Origin: Plazaster borealis | Taxonomy: Eukaryota; Echinodermata; Asteroidea; Forcipulatida; Labidiasteridae | Direction of reading: 5' to 3' | Length of the DNA stretch: 64,000 nucleotides | NCBI GenBank assembly: GCA_021014325.1 | Contig: CM037459.1 | Span: 19,820,501-19,884,500, forward strand | Part shown: in pieces, positions 9,638 to 20,413 of the stretch | Layout of the letters: each line of letters starts with the position of its first letter | Position numbering within the stretch: the stretch's first letter is position 1 | The notes under the pieces: model-generated | Seen by the model: the letters and a program-made list of their open reading frames with translations, nothing else | What the model was told of the DNA's origin: nothing | Database searches by the model: none | Translations under genes and position numbers: made by a program

Positions 9638-11455
9638 CACTCTTAAAAATACGTGGTTGCAAGTTTAGTGGTCAAAATAATTTGACCACGTTCGTGGTCA
9701 TTTTTTAGAAAAAGTGACCACGAAGGTGTTAAAAATGGTTTACACGCCGACCACGTTCTTGTGAAATTTTGACCACGTAAAGTGGTTAAAGAAAATGAGC
9801 AATATGATTGGTGCGGAATCAGCTCGGCGTGTGATAGGTCGGCTGCTCATCACATGATGCCAGCGGATCATCAGGCGAGGAGACGCATTGTTTTAATATT
9901 CTTGGTTGCGGGATTTGGGCTTTGAGGATCTGATAAAGACGTTCCAAGGTAAGTTTATTTTGACAAGGAAATAAGTGAAATCATCTACATTTGTTGATTA
10001 GGCCATCGGCTTACGAGCTGTCAAAGAGTCCTCTGTTTGTTTAGAAATAATCGACCGTAGATCATGGTTGTTTACGTACGATGTATAGGCCTATAGTGTT
10101 ATCACGGCATCCTATGTACAGCGCACGGTAGTCGAATGCACGTCTGTACTTTGACTCAGAAGACTCGATTTGTTTCCATTGGCCATTTTCCCGTGCATGT
10201 TTCTCATGATTTTAGCAATATTTTTCACCCAACACAAAGTTTAACTGGAAGATAATTCCTTTAGCCTTCAAAGTTATTTGGGTTTTGAATGATACAATCA
10301 AGTCTAACCACGAAATATCGAAGGAAATCAGACACTGTTTTTATCCAACCTCCGATAAAAATTCACAAGCCTCATGCATGCATTACACACAGGAAATCCA
10401 AACCCCATCCCCACACAGTACACGTACATGTGATGAACACGTGGGGATCACGCAATTAAGTTAGGAAAGAGAGAAGAACGATAAACAAAACCAAAACCAT
10501 TGTTGTTGTGACACTAATAATATTTACAAACGGTTAACATGTATGTTGGTTTCTATCCTTTATTTAATTACAGGATTGTGGAATGACAATGTTTTTTGGT
10601 ATTATTTGTTTCATATGTCTTAGGTTGGGACCAATCTACCGGCAGACTTAGGTTGTTGATGCAGACGACAGGCCCCAGCCGTTTAGTCTTGTTCTTGACG
10701 AACTTTCCCAGCCATCGCAACTAGACGTTTGTCATCTTTGAAGGACGGGCCATTTCCACTACCTCGCTATTAAAAGCTGTCGACCTTTGTTTTAAGTGTT
10801 AATTTTAATTTGTTAAAGGGATTAGGTACTTTTTGTAACACAAAACACCCACAGATTTACATTGTTTGAAGATAATGGTGGTAGGCCCCTACATGCTAAA
10901 ATAATTTTCGTGACATTGTTTACTCATTTCTAAAAAACTACTGCACCTCAGCAAGTAATATTTTAAGGTGAGCTTTCTACTATCATTATCTTCAAACCGT
11001 GTAAGTTTAATTAAAATCTGTTCACTTTGTGTTTTGTGTCCTTCAAAAAGTACCAAATTTATGTAATTTTTTTAGGATAATGATAAGAAAATAAATTTGA
11101 TTTGGAGATTCAAAGGAAGTGTACGTAAAGTGTTATTCATTGAGTCTTCCCAGATTTGTTTACCTTTTTTGCCCGGCACGGGATTTAATTTGAATTTGAT
11201 CCATGCTGACAACCACGATACGTGGTCAATGGCTTTACCCCATTGATGTCAATCCCATAATATTTAACCACGGAATTGGGTTACTTTTCAACCACAATTG
11301 TGGTCAATTTCTGACAACAATACGTGGTTGTTTTTGTTGACCACGTGTCCGTGGTCATTTTTGACAACATTGGGGTCAGTGCATAGTTGACGCCGGGAAC
11401 GTGGTTAAAAATAACCACATCGTGGTTACTTTTTAACCACGTATTTTTAAGAGTG
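9638..11455. mobile_element. 1.8-kb inverted-repeat element I inserted in the minisatellite
   Basis: The two ends are exact inverted copies over about 20 bp (cactcttaaaaatacgtggt and mirror). The flanks read ccc-ta and ta-cctg, which restores one minisatellite unit and gives a TA target duplication. The outer 150-250 bp on both sides carry several short palindromes of the form accacg..cgtggt. No reading frame of 60 codons or more lies inside, so it is non-autonomous. A TA duplication fits the Tc1/mariner group, but that assignment is inference. Confidence 0.85.
10813..11063. repeat. MITE family J nested in element I
   Basis: Starts ttaaagggattaggtacttt and ends aaaaagtaccaaattt, with inner mirror pairs tgtaacacaaaacac / gtgttttgtgtcc and tgtttgaagataatg / cattatcttcaaac. 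It folds into a long hairpin. The TTAAAGG start matches families B, C and D. It lies wholly inside the 1.8-kb element. Confidence 0.8.
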
Positions 11456-12198
11456 TACCTGTCTACTTGGGTTTTTAGTCCCTACCTGACTACTTGGGTT
11501 TTTCAGTCCCTACTTGACTACTTGGGTTTTTCAGTCCCTACCTGACTACTTGGGTTTTTCAGTCCCTACCTGTCTACTTGGGTTTTTAGTCCCTACCTGA
11601 CTACTTGGGTTTTTCAGTCCCTACTTGACTACTTGGGTTTTTCAGTCCCTACTTGACTACTTGGGTTTTTCAGTCCCTACCGGACTACTTGGGTTTTTCA
11701 GTTCCTACCTGACTACTTGGGTTTTTCAGTCCCTACCTGACTACTTGGGTTTTTCAGTCCCTACCTGACTACTTGGGTTTTTCAGTCCCTACCTGACTAC
11801 TTGGGTTTTTCAGTCCCTACCTGACTACTTGGGTTTTTCAGTTCCTACCTGACTACTTGGGTTTTTCAGTCCCTACCTGACTACTTGGGTTTTTCAGTCC
11901 CTACCTGACTACTTGGGTTTTTCAGTCCCTACCTGACTACTTGGGTTTTTCAGTCCCTACCTGACTACTTGGGTTTTTCAGTCCCTACCTGACTACTTGG
12001 GTTTTTCAGTCCCTACCTGACTACTTGGGTTTTTCAGTCCCTACCTGACTACTTGGGTTTTTCAGTCCCTACCTGACTACTTGGGTTTTTCAGTCCCTAC
12101 CTGACTACTTGGGTTTTTCAGTCCCTACCTGTCTACTTGGGTTTTTCAGTCCCTACTTGACTACTTGTTGGGTTTTCCAGTTCCTACCTGACTACTTC
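11456..12198 (+). repeat. 28-bp minisatellite, right block
   Basis: About 26 further copies of the 28-bp unit seen at 8693, same orientation. This block has more variants near its left edge (gtctactt, cttgac, a unit missing two T) and ends in degenerate units near 12170-12198. Confidence 0.95.
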
Positions 12199-12504
12199 AG
12201 GTTTTCCCTATCATAAACATTCAATAGGGGGGGAGCAAATGTCTCCCGATCCACACAAAAGCTCAAGGTCCATGTAAATTGTACATGTTTAAACATCTGT
12301 CTCAAAACGCATTCCATAATGAAGTACAAGTTCCTATCAACCTGGTATTTTGCTTTACCTCTCCTAGGTTAAAATACCTTCATGGACGTGACTACTAGTA
12401 CAAGCATGTCTGAGAAATACTAGTACATTAAATGAATCATATTGAGACTCACAACTTACAAAACAAATATTTTCAACAATACTTTGACTGTTGTGCTGGT
12501 TTTT

Positions 12505-12945
12505 TAGTGACCTAGTTTTTTATGACAAACAGTTCTTTTAAAGGCACTGAACACGTTTGGTAATTGTCAAAGACCAGTGTTCTCACTTGGTGTATCCCAA
12601 CATATGCATAAAATAACAAGCCTGTGAAAATTTGGGCTCAATTGGTCCTCGAAGTTGCAAGAAAATGATGAAAGAAAAAACACTCTTGTTGTACAAATTT
12701 GTGTGCTTTCAGATAGGAATAAAAACTTCTTGCAAGAAGTTTTTATTATTTTAGTGAGAAATTACCTCTTTCTCAAAAACTACGTTACTTCAGAGGGAGT
12801 GTTTCCTACAATGTTTTGTACTATCAACAGCTCTCCGATGCTTGTTACCAAGTAAGTTTTTATGCTAATATATATTTTGAGTAATTACCAAACGTGTACA
12901 GTGCCTTTAAGAACTGTTTGTCAAAAAATACAGGTCACTAATAAC
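12505..12945. repeat. outer palindromic element split by MITE B copy 2
   Basis: Left arm agtgacctagttttttatga then caaacagttctt; right arm aagaactgtttgtcaaaa then tacaggtcact. The arms are inverted copies and abut MITE B on both sides. This is best read as an older hairpin element with a B element inserted near its centre at TTAA. Confidence 0.65.
12539..12909 (+). repeat. TTAA-type MITE family B, copy 2
   Basis: Full-length copy from taaaggcactgaacacgttt to caaacgtgtacagtgccttta. Contains gtgtatcccaacatatgcat, a 30-bp perfect palindrome (12718-12747), and accaagtaagtttttatgc before the right end. TTAA lies on both sides. The short reading frame across it is not a gene. Confidence 0.88.
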
Positions 12946-14099
12946 CTTCTTCTTTTTTTTTTTTAACAGCTTGCGAATTCTGACCTCGAAGCATGCATCA
13001 TTTTCCACAGTTACGCTATCTTCCATAAATTGTTCACGGCTGAGGCTTTTCACACTCAACTAAATACACGCTGGGAATGATTTCATCCTGCAATTTTGCA
13101 TAATGAAAACATTTCTACTGAACATGTTTTGTGCACACTTGAATGCTAATGTTGAGTAGCAAAAGAAGATTTTCGAGTAGCAACTGATAATTTAGTGTAG
13201 AATTTTGCTATGCTGTACAAAGGACATCATTCACTATAGAAACTTATAAATATGGGGGGGGGGAAGTCGCAACAATTCCGTATTCCTGAAGAAGGTTCAA
13301 CGGAACAGACACTCAGAATGATAGTTTGCTATACCAGCCGGATATCAAATTAAAAGTAAGAACAAACATCACTCCTGATCTACATAGTCTTCTAAGGCTG
13401 CTGTTTTTCTTCAGCACAGCATCTTAAATTTAAATAGCTTCTTCAAGAACGGACAAAATGCATGATCCAAAAACAAGCTTTGTGGCAAGAGTCCTAGGAG
13501 TGTCAGGAGACGCTCTTAGGAGTGAATAAGATGCCTCCCCTCCCCCACCATCCCGTCACTTAACTGGAATTACTTGTAATAATAAGCAGAGACCAATTGG
13601 TATGCAACATGGCAAACTCTACCACAATCTCAACCCCGCTCTTACAAAAACATTTGCCAGTTTCCCCCGTCATGATAATTCTTGATTAAATGCAAACAAA
13701 TACAACACACTCCTCGGCTTTGTGGTCTTAATATATACATGTACGTCAGACAAAAATTCTGCACATCTGTGCGTGGATTTTGACGCCCCTCCCCTCCGTT
13801 AATATTGAAAGTCTTGTTAAGTCAGGGCTACATACCAGACCATTTTTAGAGCACATTGCAAACAATCAAATGTGTTTGTATTACTGTACCCATCAATCAC
13901 TGCTCTATTTACTGGACATATATACTTCAATGACAACAAATCTTGCCGATACATTAATGATTCAACCAGCCAAAAGAAATTTGTCTTGTCATTGAAAAAA
14001 ACCAATCTAACATTTAACAAAATGAAATTATTAAAAAAAGAAATCTAAAACATTTGAATTTGAGCAACAAACCACAAAGGAAACTGACTGAGAAAATTG
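12946..14099. other. non-coding stretch
   Basis: About 1.15 kb of apparently unique sequence with a T run at 12950-12966 and a G run near 13254. No open frame resembles a known protein and no shared repeat was recognised. Confidence 0.4.
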
Positions 14100-14290
14100 T
14101 AAACAATTTGGGGTTGAACAAAAAAAAGTTACTAGAGCGGGATTTGAACAAACGACCTCCAGATTAACGTGTTGGCGCTCGACCAACTGAGCCATCTAGC
14201 CCTAATGTTGGCGGTCTTCCTATTTTGTCAATATCTTTGTTCAGGGGTGCCAGTCAGAAGCCATTCAACTTCCGTTGAAGTTAACAGAAA
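14100..14290 (-). mobile_element. tRNA-like repeat family K, copy 2
   Basis: On the - strand: ggctagatggctcagttggt, then a B-box-like tgttcaaatcccgc, then tctagta. The first seven bases and the last seven pair at six positions, as in a tRNA acceptor stem. The anticodon position reads GTT (Asn-like) but the base before it is C instead of T, and the anticodon stem is poor. The adjoining DNA (14214-14290) is shared with copy 1. Confidence 0.7.
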
Positions 14291-14904
14291 GAGAAACATT
14301 TGACGTTGAAGTTGAAGAAACAGTTAACTTCCGTTGAATTTGAACGCGAAATATAACACTCAGGGGTTTACATTACACACTGGCACTGACAAAGTACAGT
14401 CTGTCACATGGATATTTTACACTGTAAAATAATGTTAAGCTTTAGATGCCATAGAAGCCACAAGAGAATAGTACCAAAATTATGATGGGGGGGGGACCAA
14501 GCCATGACCTTCTTCAATTCAACCAAAAATTGAACACATAGACTAGTGAAAAAGCTGAGGGAGTAATGAAATGACGAAGAGCGAATTAGTCTTGCTGGCT
14601 AGTCACTGAAACACAGGGATGAGAGTCATTTCTGACAAAAAGGTCCGAAACCAGGATATGTTATAAAGGATATGTTGAAATGATGGCGTTTCAACTTTTG
14701 GTAACCCCTGGAATTACAGATGTAAAGCTTTGAGGAAAGTATCCTATAGTGCTGTAGAGAAGTAGATCAAAGAGCAGGATTTCTTAATATCTAAAGGAAA
14801 TAACAGCCACTTTGGTCACCAGGCAGACTAATAAAAAGTCTGAATTCAGAAAAAAACAAATATGAAATTTCTCACCCCTTGAACTTGTTAGAGGCAAATC
14901 CAGA
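14291..14904. other. non-coding stretch
   Basis: Nothing coding. 14270-14340 contains repeated gttgaagtt / aacttccgttga motifs. A fragment tgctggctagtcactg near 14592 resembles family N. Confidence 0.4.
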
Positions 14905-14945
14905 TTAAAGGCACTGTACACGTTTGGTAATTACTCAATATATAT
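14905..14945 (+). repeat. solitary left end of MITE family B
   Basis: taaaggcactgtacacgttt followed by ggtaattactcaatatata, then the homology stops and family G begins shortly after. A broken copy. Confidence 0.6.
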
Positions 14946-14967
14946 ATCCAAATATATTAGACCCTCA

Positions 14968-15387
14968 AAGGGCTCGAATTTGGGATAAAGTTCCACAGGA
15001 ACGCAGGGCTTGTACTTGTAGCTCAAAATGTAATTACCGAACAAGCATTTATTTTCCAAGACCAGGATCTTAATGAAAAAGAGCTTTCTACAAAATGAAA
15101 CATGTAAACTGTTTTTTATTTGAACAAACAATATGCAAAGATTGATCTCATTTGTCTTATGGGTAAGTATATTTTGATACTCAACGTAATTGTATTTACC
15201 CTAGCAGACTCAAAGTCAACATTTGAACATCATTTTCTTTCTGTTTAAGATATTATACAGTGTGAGGTATAATTATTCAATTGAAAAACACAAGACCGCC
15301 GGAATTGTCCTGGGTCTTGAGTTCACTGGCCCGGGGCTAAAATCACTGTCCTCGGGCCTGCGGTGCAGTGTAAAATTCAAACCCTGC
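14968..15387 (+). repeat. repeat family G, copy 1
   Basis: Starts agggctcgaatttggg and ends taaaattcaaaccctg, which are inverted copies of each other. Shared interior with 43430 and 46744: tcatttgtcttatg, gatactcaac, caaagtcaacatttgaacat, cttgagttcactggccc, cctcgggcctg. Longest copy here, about 420 bp. No coding capacity. Confidence 0.75.
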
Positions 15388-15617
15388 CACAACCTCCCAG
15401 ATGTTATTGTTACAATTCAGGAGGTTTACAGACTCTGTGCATCACAAGAAATACAAAATGTGGACGCAATGTGGACTATTCTTTTCTCCCTTTGGTGAAT
15501 GCTTTAATACTTCCATCAAGAAAATTGAAAAGACTCAAGGAGCTTTTGAGAAAATCCTGAAATCAGGAACAATCCTGAGAAATCGAATGCCTGGGACTGT
15601 ATACAGACAGCTTGCTC

Positions 15618-16000
15618 TAAGGGGTCTGTATACGTTTGGTAATGACTCTGAAAATTATTGGCAATAAAAACTTACTTGGTAAGCAGCTTTGGATAGCATA
15701 GAATGCATTTTGTGTTCACTCTGCAGTACTGTGGTTATGGAAAAATCTATCACTTTTTATCCCCACAAATTTAAATCTCAGAAGCGTTACTGCAGTAACG
15801 TTTTCTCGGATAGTTTGTTCCAATTACAGATTATTTTTCCTGCGTGGACATAACCATTCCAGATTTTCGGCAATAGCTAAACAATGCTACCACCTTTTGA
15901 AATGAAATTTTAACAGGTTAGTTTTATGGTATATATCTACAACTATGTAGGATTGAAACAAACAGTGAGTTCCAGTTACCAAACGTGTAGGATCCCTTTA
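15618..16000 (+). repeat. TTAA-type MITE family C, copy 2
   Basis: From taaggggtctgtatacgttt to caaacgtgtaggatccctt. Carries cttacttggtaagcagc, the hairpin around gcgttactgcagtaacg, and cctgcgtggacataacca. Confidence 0.85.
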
Positions 16001-17168
16001 AGAAACCTAATGTACTGTATGTTGCATGTATAAGATGTCTGGCATGATGAGATTTTCATACACCCAAGGGTAAGAAAATAGCACCGGAGCAGAGAAACAG
16101 GAGTACCCTGAGGTGACGCTGCAGGTGCCTTGACTGCGAGCCATCCCCTAGGGTCAGGTACGTGCAAGAAATCCAACCAAATACAAACATATAAAAAACC
16201 AGACGATTGATTGATTATGTTACCATGGCGTTACTTTAAGGTTGTATTGAAGAATGTTGTTTCATTGTTGAACACATTCTTGAGTCTAGCAGAGAGGCAC
16301 ACGAGAGATGGAGGAATTCATTTGATTATTATTCATCGAGAAGTCTCTATGAGACTGTAGTAATAGTATTAGCACAGCTTTTGAGCTTTTTGGGGCTTCA
16401 TTATTCCTCAAATCAAAGGGCACTACTACAGTGTTCTTCCTTAATGAGGGGCTCCAAGGTCAATTCAGTTGTGTGATCCACTCATTTTTCAATAGATAGA
16501 GTCCTTATGAAAATGAGGGGGAAAATTAAAAATCTCTAACTTCACGTTAAAAAGGTGCAAAATGCCATGCACTGTGTTTGAGTACAGTGATTAAGTTCAC
16601 TTACAAGGCATCCTGGTTTCATTACCCGAAAAATAGGAAGAACTGTAATAAAGCATCCCTATCTATGAAATATCTAATAAAAAACTGGCAGACAAAGTAA
16701 TGCTGGCTAATCACTGCAAAAAGTTAAGGGCAAACCCCTGACAGAATGTCCACACAGATGACAACATGTAGCGTAGTTTTTGGGGGACTTTTACTTTAAC
16801 CCTTGTCTGAAATAACCCTCATCCAAATATAGTCAAACAAGAGAAATCTATATGTATATTTATCATATACAATTGCATCAAGAGTGAAATCTATACTGCG
16901 ATTTATATCAATCTTTACACCGGGAAGTATATGATTTCACTTGTACTTTTGTAAGCTGTATCAACTTGCACTTAATGTCTAAATATTTGTTCACTTCAAG
17001 GACCTACAAGAAGGACTCTTTCGAAATCCGAAAGGGAAAGTTTTTCTCTGAACGTGTACATGCAACTTGACTGAAAAGTGTTTTAACAGAAAAAGTCTTA
17101 CACGGACAGATGGAAATTTGAAGAGAATGACCGAGATAGTTGAAAGATTTCAACTTTTGTTAGTACTT
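16001..17168. other. non-coding stretch with repeat scraps
   Basis: Mostly unique AT-rich DNA. agtgattaagttcacttac near 16588 matches the 3' part of the SINE at 21322. ctggcagacaaagtaatgct to gggcaaacccctg (16685-16742) resembles the end of family N. No gene recognised. Confidence 0.45.
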
Positions 17169-17529
17169 TGGCACGACGGCGTGGCCGAGCGGTCTTGCAC
17201 ATCAGACTCAAGTTCTGATGGCCTAGTCATCAGAGTGTGGGTTTGAATCCTCGTCGTGACACTTGAGTCCTTGAGCAAGACACTTATTAACCATAAATTG
17301 CTTCTCTCAACCCAGGTGTATATAAATGAGAGCATGTGAGGGCTGGGACGGTATATAATATGTCGGATTAACCCCTTAGCTCTAATACGCAGCTTAATCC
17401 CCAGGGATCATGAAGTTTATGGATTAGCTGAAGCATGCATGATGCACAGGGAGAACAGTTTTGTAGAGCACCTTGATCTAGCTTCTAGGATATGTGGGCT
17501 CTATAAGAACCCATTATCATTATTATTAC
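17169..17529 (+). mobile_element. SINE family E, tRNA-Leu head preserved
   Basis: The head has a 7-bp acceptor stem (cacgacg with cgtcgtg), the A box tggccgagcgg, an anticodon arm cagactcaagttctg whose loop reads CAA (Leu), a long variable arm and the B box gggtttgaatcc. This layout is a class II tRNA-Leu. The body starts tccttgagcaagacactt and ends in an ATT-rich tail after ctctataagaaccc. Pol III transcription from the internal boxes is expected for such elements. Confidence 0.85.
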
Positions 17530-17859
17530 AATTTCTCTAAGTTCAGAAAGCATTCTGGTTGCTGGGTTATCAAAGTGTGGGCTCGAATCCCGGTATGACT
17601 CTTGTGTCCTTGAGTAAGACACTTAACTATAATTGCTTCTCATCACCCAGGGGTAAATGGGTACCTGTGAGGGCAGAGATGGTTCTTGTGATTGATTTAG
17701 CTTGGTGCGCTACATACTTGGCAGGCAGGCTGTATACTCCCCCAGGGAGCTGAGATGGTTTAAGGAATGAAATATACAGTATGGCCCAGTGACCAGAGGT
17801 AATAAATGTTTGAAGCGCAATGATCATTCTTTGGAATTGCGCTATTTAAGAGTCAATAC

Positions 17860-17952
<93 letters not shown>
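17530..17952 (+). mobile_element. SINE family E, decayed head, long ATT tail
   Basis: Directly follows the previous SINE. The B box gggctcgaatcccgg and the cttgtgtccttgagtaagac body are clear but the A box is not. The 3' end runs into about 95 bp of ATT repeats (17856-17951) interrupted by one ACT. Confidence 0.75.
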
Positions 17953-17995
17953 AAAAAATGCCTAGTAGCCTTCAGTCATAATCGGAATGTAGCCT

Positions 17996-18368
17996 TAAAG
18001 GCATCGTACACGTTTGGTAATTACTCAAAATATATATTAGCATAAAAACTGACTTGGTAACGAGCAACAGAGAGCTGTTGATAGTATAAAACATTGTGAG
18101 AAACCACTCCCTCTGAAGTTACGTAGTTTTTTGAGAAAGAGGTAATTTCTCACTAACATAATAAAAACTTCTTGTAAGAAGTTTTTATTCCTATCTGAAA
18201 GCACACAAATTCGTACAACGAGGGTGTTTTTTCTTTCATCATTTTCTTGCAACTTCGATGACCAATTGAGTCCAAATTTTCACAGGCTTGTTATTTTATG
18301 CATATGTTGGGATACACCAAGTGAGAACACTGGTCTTTGACAATTACCAAACGTGTTTAGTGCCTTTA
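17996..18368 (-). repeat. TTAA-type MITE family B, copy 3
   Basis: Inverted relative to copy 2: starts taaaggcatcgtacacgttt and ends acgtgtttagtgccttta. The central palindrome carries one mismatch (cttgtaag for cttgcaag). Confidence 0.88.
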
Positions 18369-18553
18369 AACACAAGACCTGAGACCGGTTGCAGCTGAAC
18401 TCTTTTTTCTCTGGCAAAATTACAAGTACATAGCTATGCATAACAAAGCAATCTTTGTTGAATGGATAATTTTACTGAGATAAAAGCAAACTATAAGATA
18501 ACATTCCACTGATAAATTCCAACATTACATTCCATAGCATATCACTGGTATCT

Positions 18554-18751
18554 GGGCCCAATTTCATAAAGCATGTTTTTTTTTTGTAAGCACAAAAACT
18601 TGCTAAGCACAGAAAACTCTTGCTTAATAAAAAATAGGTTACCAGCCAAAATACCATACAGTTACCATTGCTGTGCCTGGTACCCCACTCGTTTCTCGCT
18701 TAGCAAAGAAATGTGCTGAACGGAATTTTCTGCTTTATGAAAATGGAACCC
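18554..18751. repeat. MITE family A, copy 6
   Basis: Starts gggcccaatttcataaagca and ends ctttatgaaaatggaaccc. Contains a T run, cttgctaagcacagaaaact and aggttaccagccaaaatacc. About 198 bp. Confidence 0.85.
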
Positions 18752-18886
18752 TGGTTAAATACATAGAATGTTATGTTCTTTATCCAAGCAAAGGTTTTTT
18801 CCATGACGGGCGTCACCTTTCTACTTTTAACGAGTTTCTTGCAAACTTCAGCTGATTTGAAGGGCTGTGCACGTACATGTACGTGC

Positions 18887-19053
18887 CATGTGTGGAGGCA
18901 CTGTAGCTGCCATCCAAAACACAACACTACTATTGAAAATGAAACTGCTACAGTGCCTCTACACATGATACATGTGTATGATACACATGTATCATGTGTA
19001 GAGGCACTGTAGCAGTCATCCAAAACACAACACTACCAAATTGAAAATGAAAC
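18887..19053. repeat. perfect 35-bp-arm palindrome within a direct duplication
   Basis: 18944-19016 is a perfect inverted repeat: 35-bp arms starting actgctacagtgcctctaca, with a 3-base loop tga. The segment gtgt-gaggcactgtag-...-catccaaaacacaacacta occurs at about 18889 and again at about 18995, so the palindrome sits between direct repeats of about 58 bp. Confidence 0.9.
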
Positions 19054-19226
19054 TACATGTAACATACACATGTATTGGGTTTATCAGGAAATAAATAAAA
19101 CAAACTTTAATTACATAGGGGGGTTTTCAGTTTCAACTTAATACGACATTGTAGGAGGCTTCATTACTTCCAATCAAGCCTAGATCCATTCCACTCTGTG
19201 GGAGTTTCCTCTCAAACTTACAAAAT

Positions 19227-19651
19227 GGCGTGTCGTGGCCGAGCGGGTAAGAACACTGGACTCAAGCCCTGGTGTTTCTGATCAGCAGAGTGTGGGTTCA
19301 AGTCCCGGTTGTGACACTTGTGTCCTTAAGCAAGACACTTAACCATTATTGCTGCGTCCGTCGGATGGGACGTAAAGCCGTAGGTCCCGTGTGTTGTGAA
19401 ATGCCCGTAAAAGAACCAAGTGCACTGATCGAAAAGAGAAGGGGTAAGAGTCGCCCTGGTGTTCCTGGTTTGATCGGCAGCATATTGCGCCACAGCACTT
19501 TGTAAACCATTACACGGTGCTATGTAAAGGAAAAAGGTCTCATACATCAAAACATAGCTCCTCATACCTTGCAGAAAAATACTGACTGTTGGAGCACCAT
19601 GAGCAGTGACGGATTTGAGCGCAATATAAGAAGCCACTATTATTATTATTT
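19227..19651 (+). mobile_element. SINE family E, near full length
   Basis: Head: gtcgtggccgagcgggtaag (A box) and gggttcaagtcccgg (B box), with a Leu-like anticodon arm ggactcaagccctgg. Body: tgtgtccttaagcaagacac, cgtcggatgggacgtaaagc, cataTTgcgccacagca and catacatcaaaacatagctc. Tail: gcgcaatataagaagccac followed by ATT units. Confidence 0.88.
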
Positions 19652-20239
19652 ACAATGGTGTGGCTTACCCTGCACATTGACACCCCTTCTCTATCTGAAC
19701 CCACAAATTCACTAATTAGTTAATAATTAATTAATATTTAAATCAACTTTGTTATTTTATTTTTATAGTCTATCCTCATATCAATGCAAATAAACAGAAA
19801 AAATGTCAGTTGTCCCAGAAACTTCGTTCAGTCTGTTCAGCTGTGTGAATGCTTCACCCAAATGATTTGGTTTACAAACCCCTGAGGGCATTTACTGTAA
19901 AAATAAAAAATAAAAACAGCTAGCCTCCTGAGATGCAATGATTTTGAGGGTTTTCCAAAATTATGTTTATTTTTTTTTATTATTAAATGATTGATATCTG
20001 CAGACCCTCCGAATAGAAAAACAACTTCAAGAAGATGTAAAAATTTGTTTTTGATCAGTGCAAACAGCGCGTTTTCCTTTAGACTGGATCGGCAAGAGCT
20101 ACAGTCCCGACGTGGAGTGTAATTTAATACATTAAGCTCGGACGGTTTATTTTGATTCGCTGATTTTGATGTACTGCAGCTTATACACCAGGCAGCTTAT
20201 ATGCCGAGGATTCTGGTACTCAACAACCTATCAGTACAG
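19652..20239. other. non-coding stretch
   Basis: AT-rich with taattaatta-type runs near 19710-19740. No gene or shared repeat found. Confidence 0.4.
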
Positions 20240-20413
20240 CAGGCCTAGAATTACACAAAGGCCACGGAGGCCATGGCATCTGTTGCCCCTGGTCTTTGCC
20301 TTGGTGCCCCTTCAAACAGTTTGCCATGTGACTTTAAGATTTTCCAATGTACAGTACATTTACTCTGCAAAATGGAATTGGCCTTGCCCTCTCACTGTTG
20401 AAATTCCAGGCGT
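20240..20413 (+). repeat. repeat family F, copy 1
   Basis: Starts caggcctagaattacacaaa and ends gttgaaattccaggcgtgg, inverted to each other. Interior: gaggccatggcatctgttgc, ctggtctttgccttggtgcc, ccttgccctctcac. About 170 bp; seven relatives in the window. Confidence 0.8.

Noticed and set aside
8693..12198. CRISPR-like regular repeats
   Set aside because: Units are contiguous 28-mers with no unique spacers, in an animal genome; this is a minisatellite.
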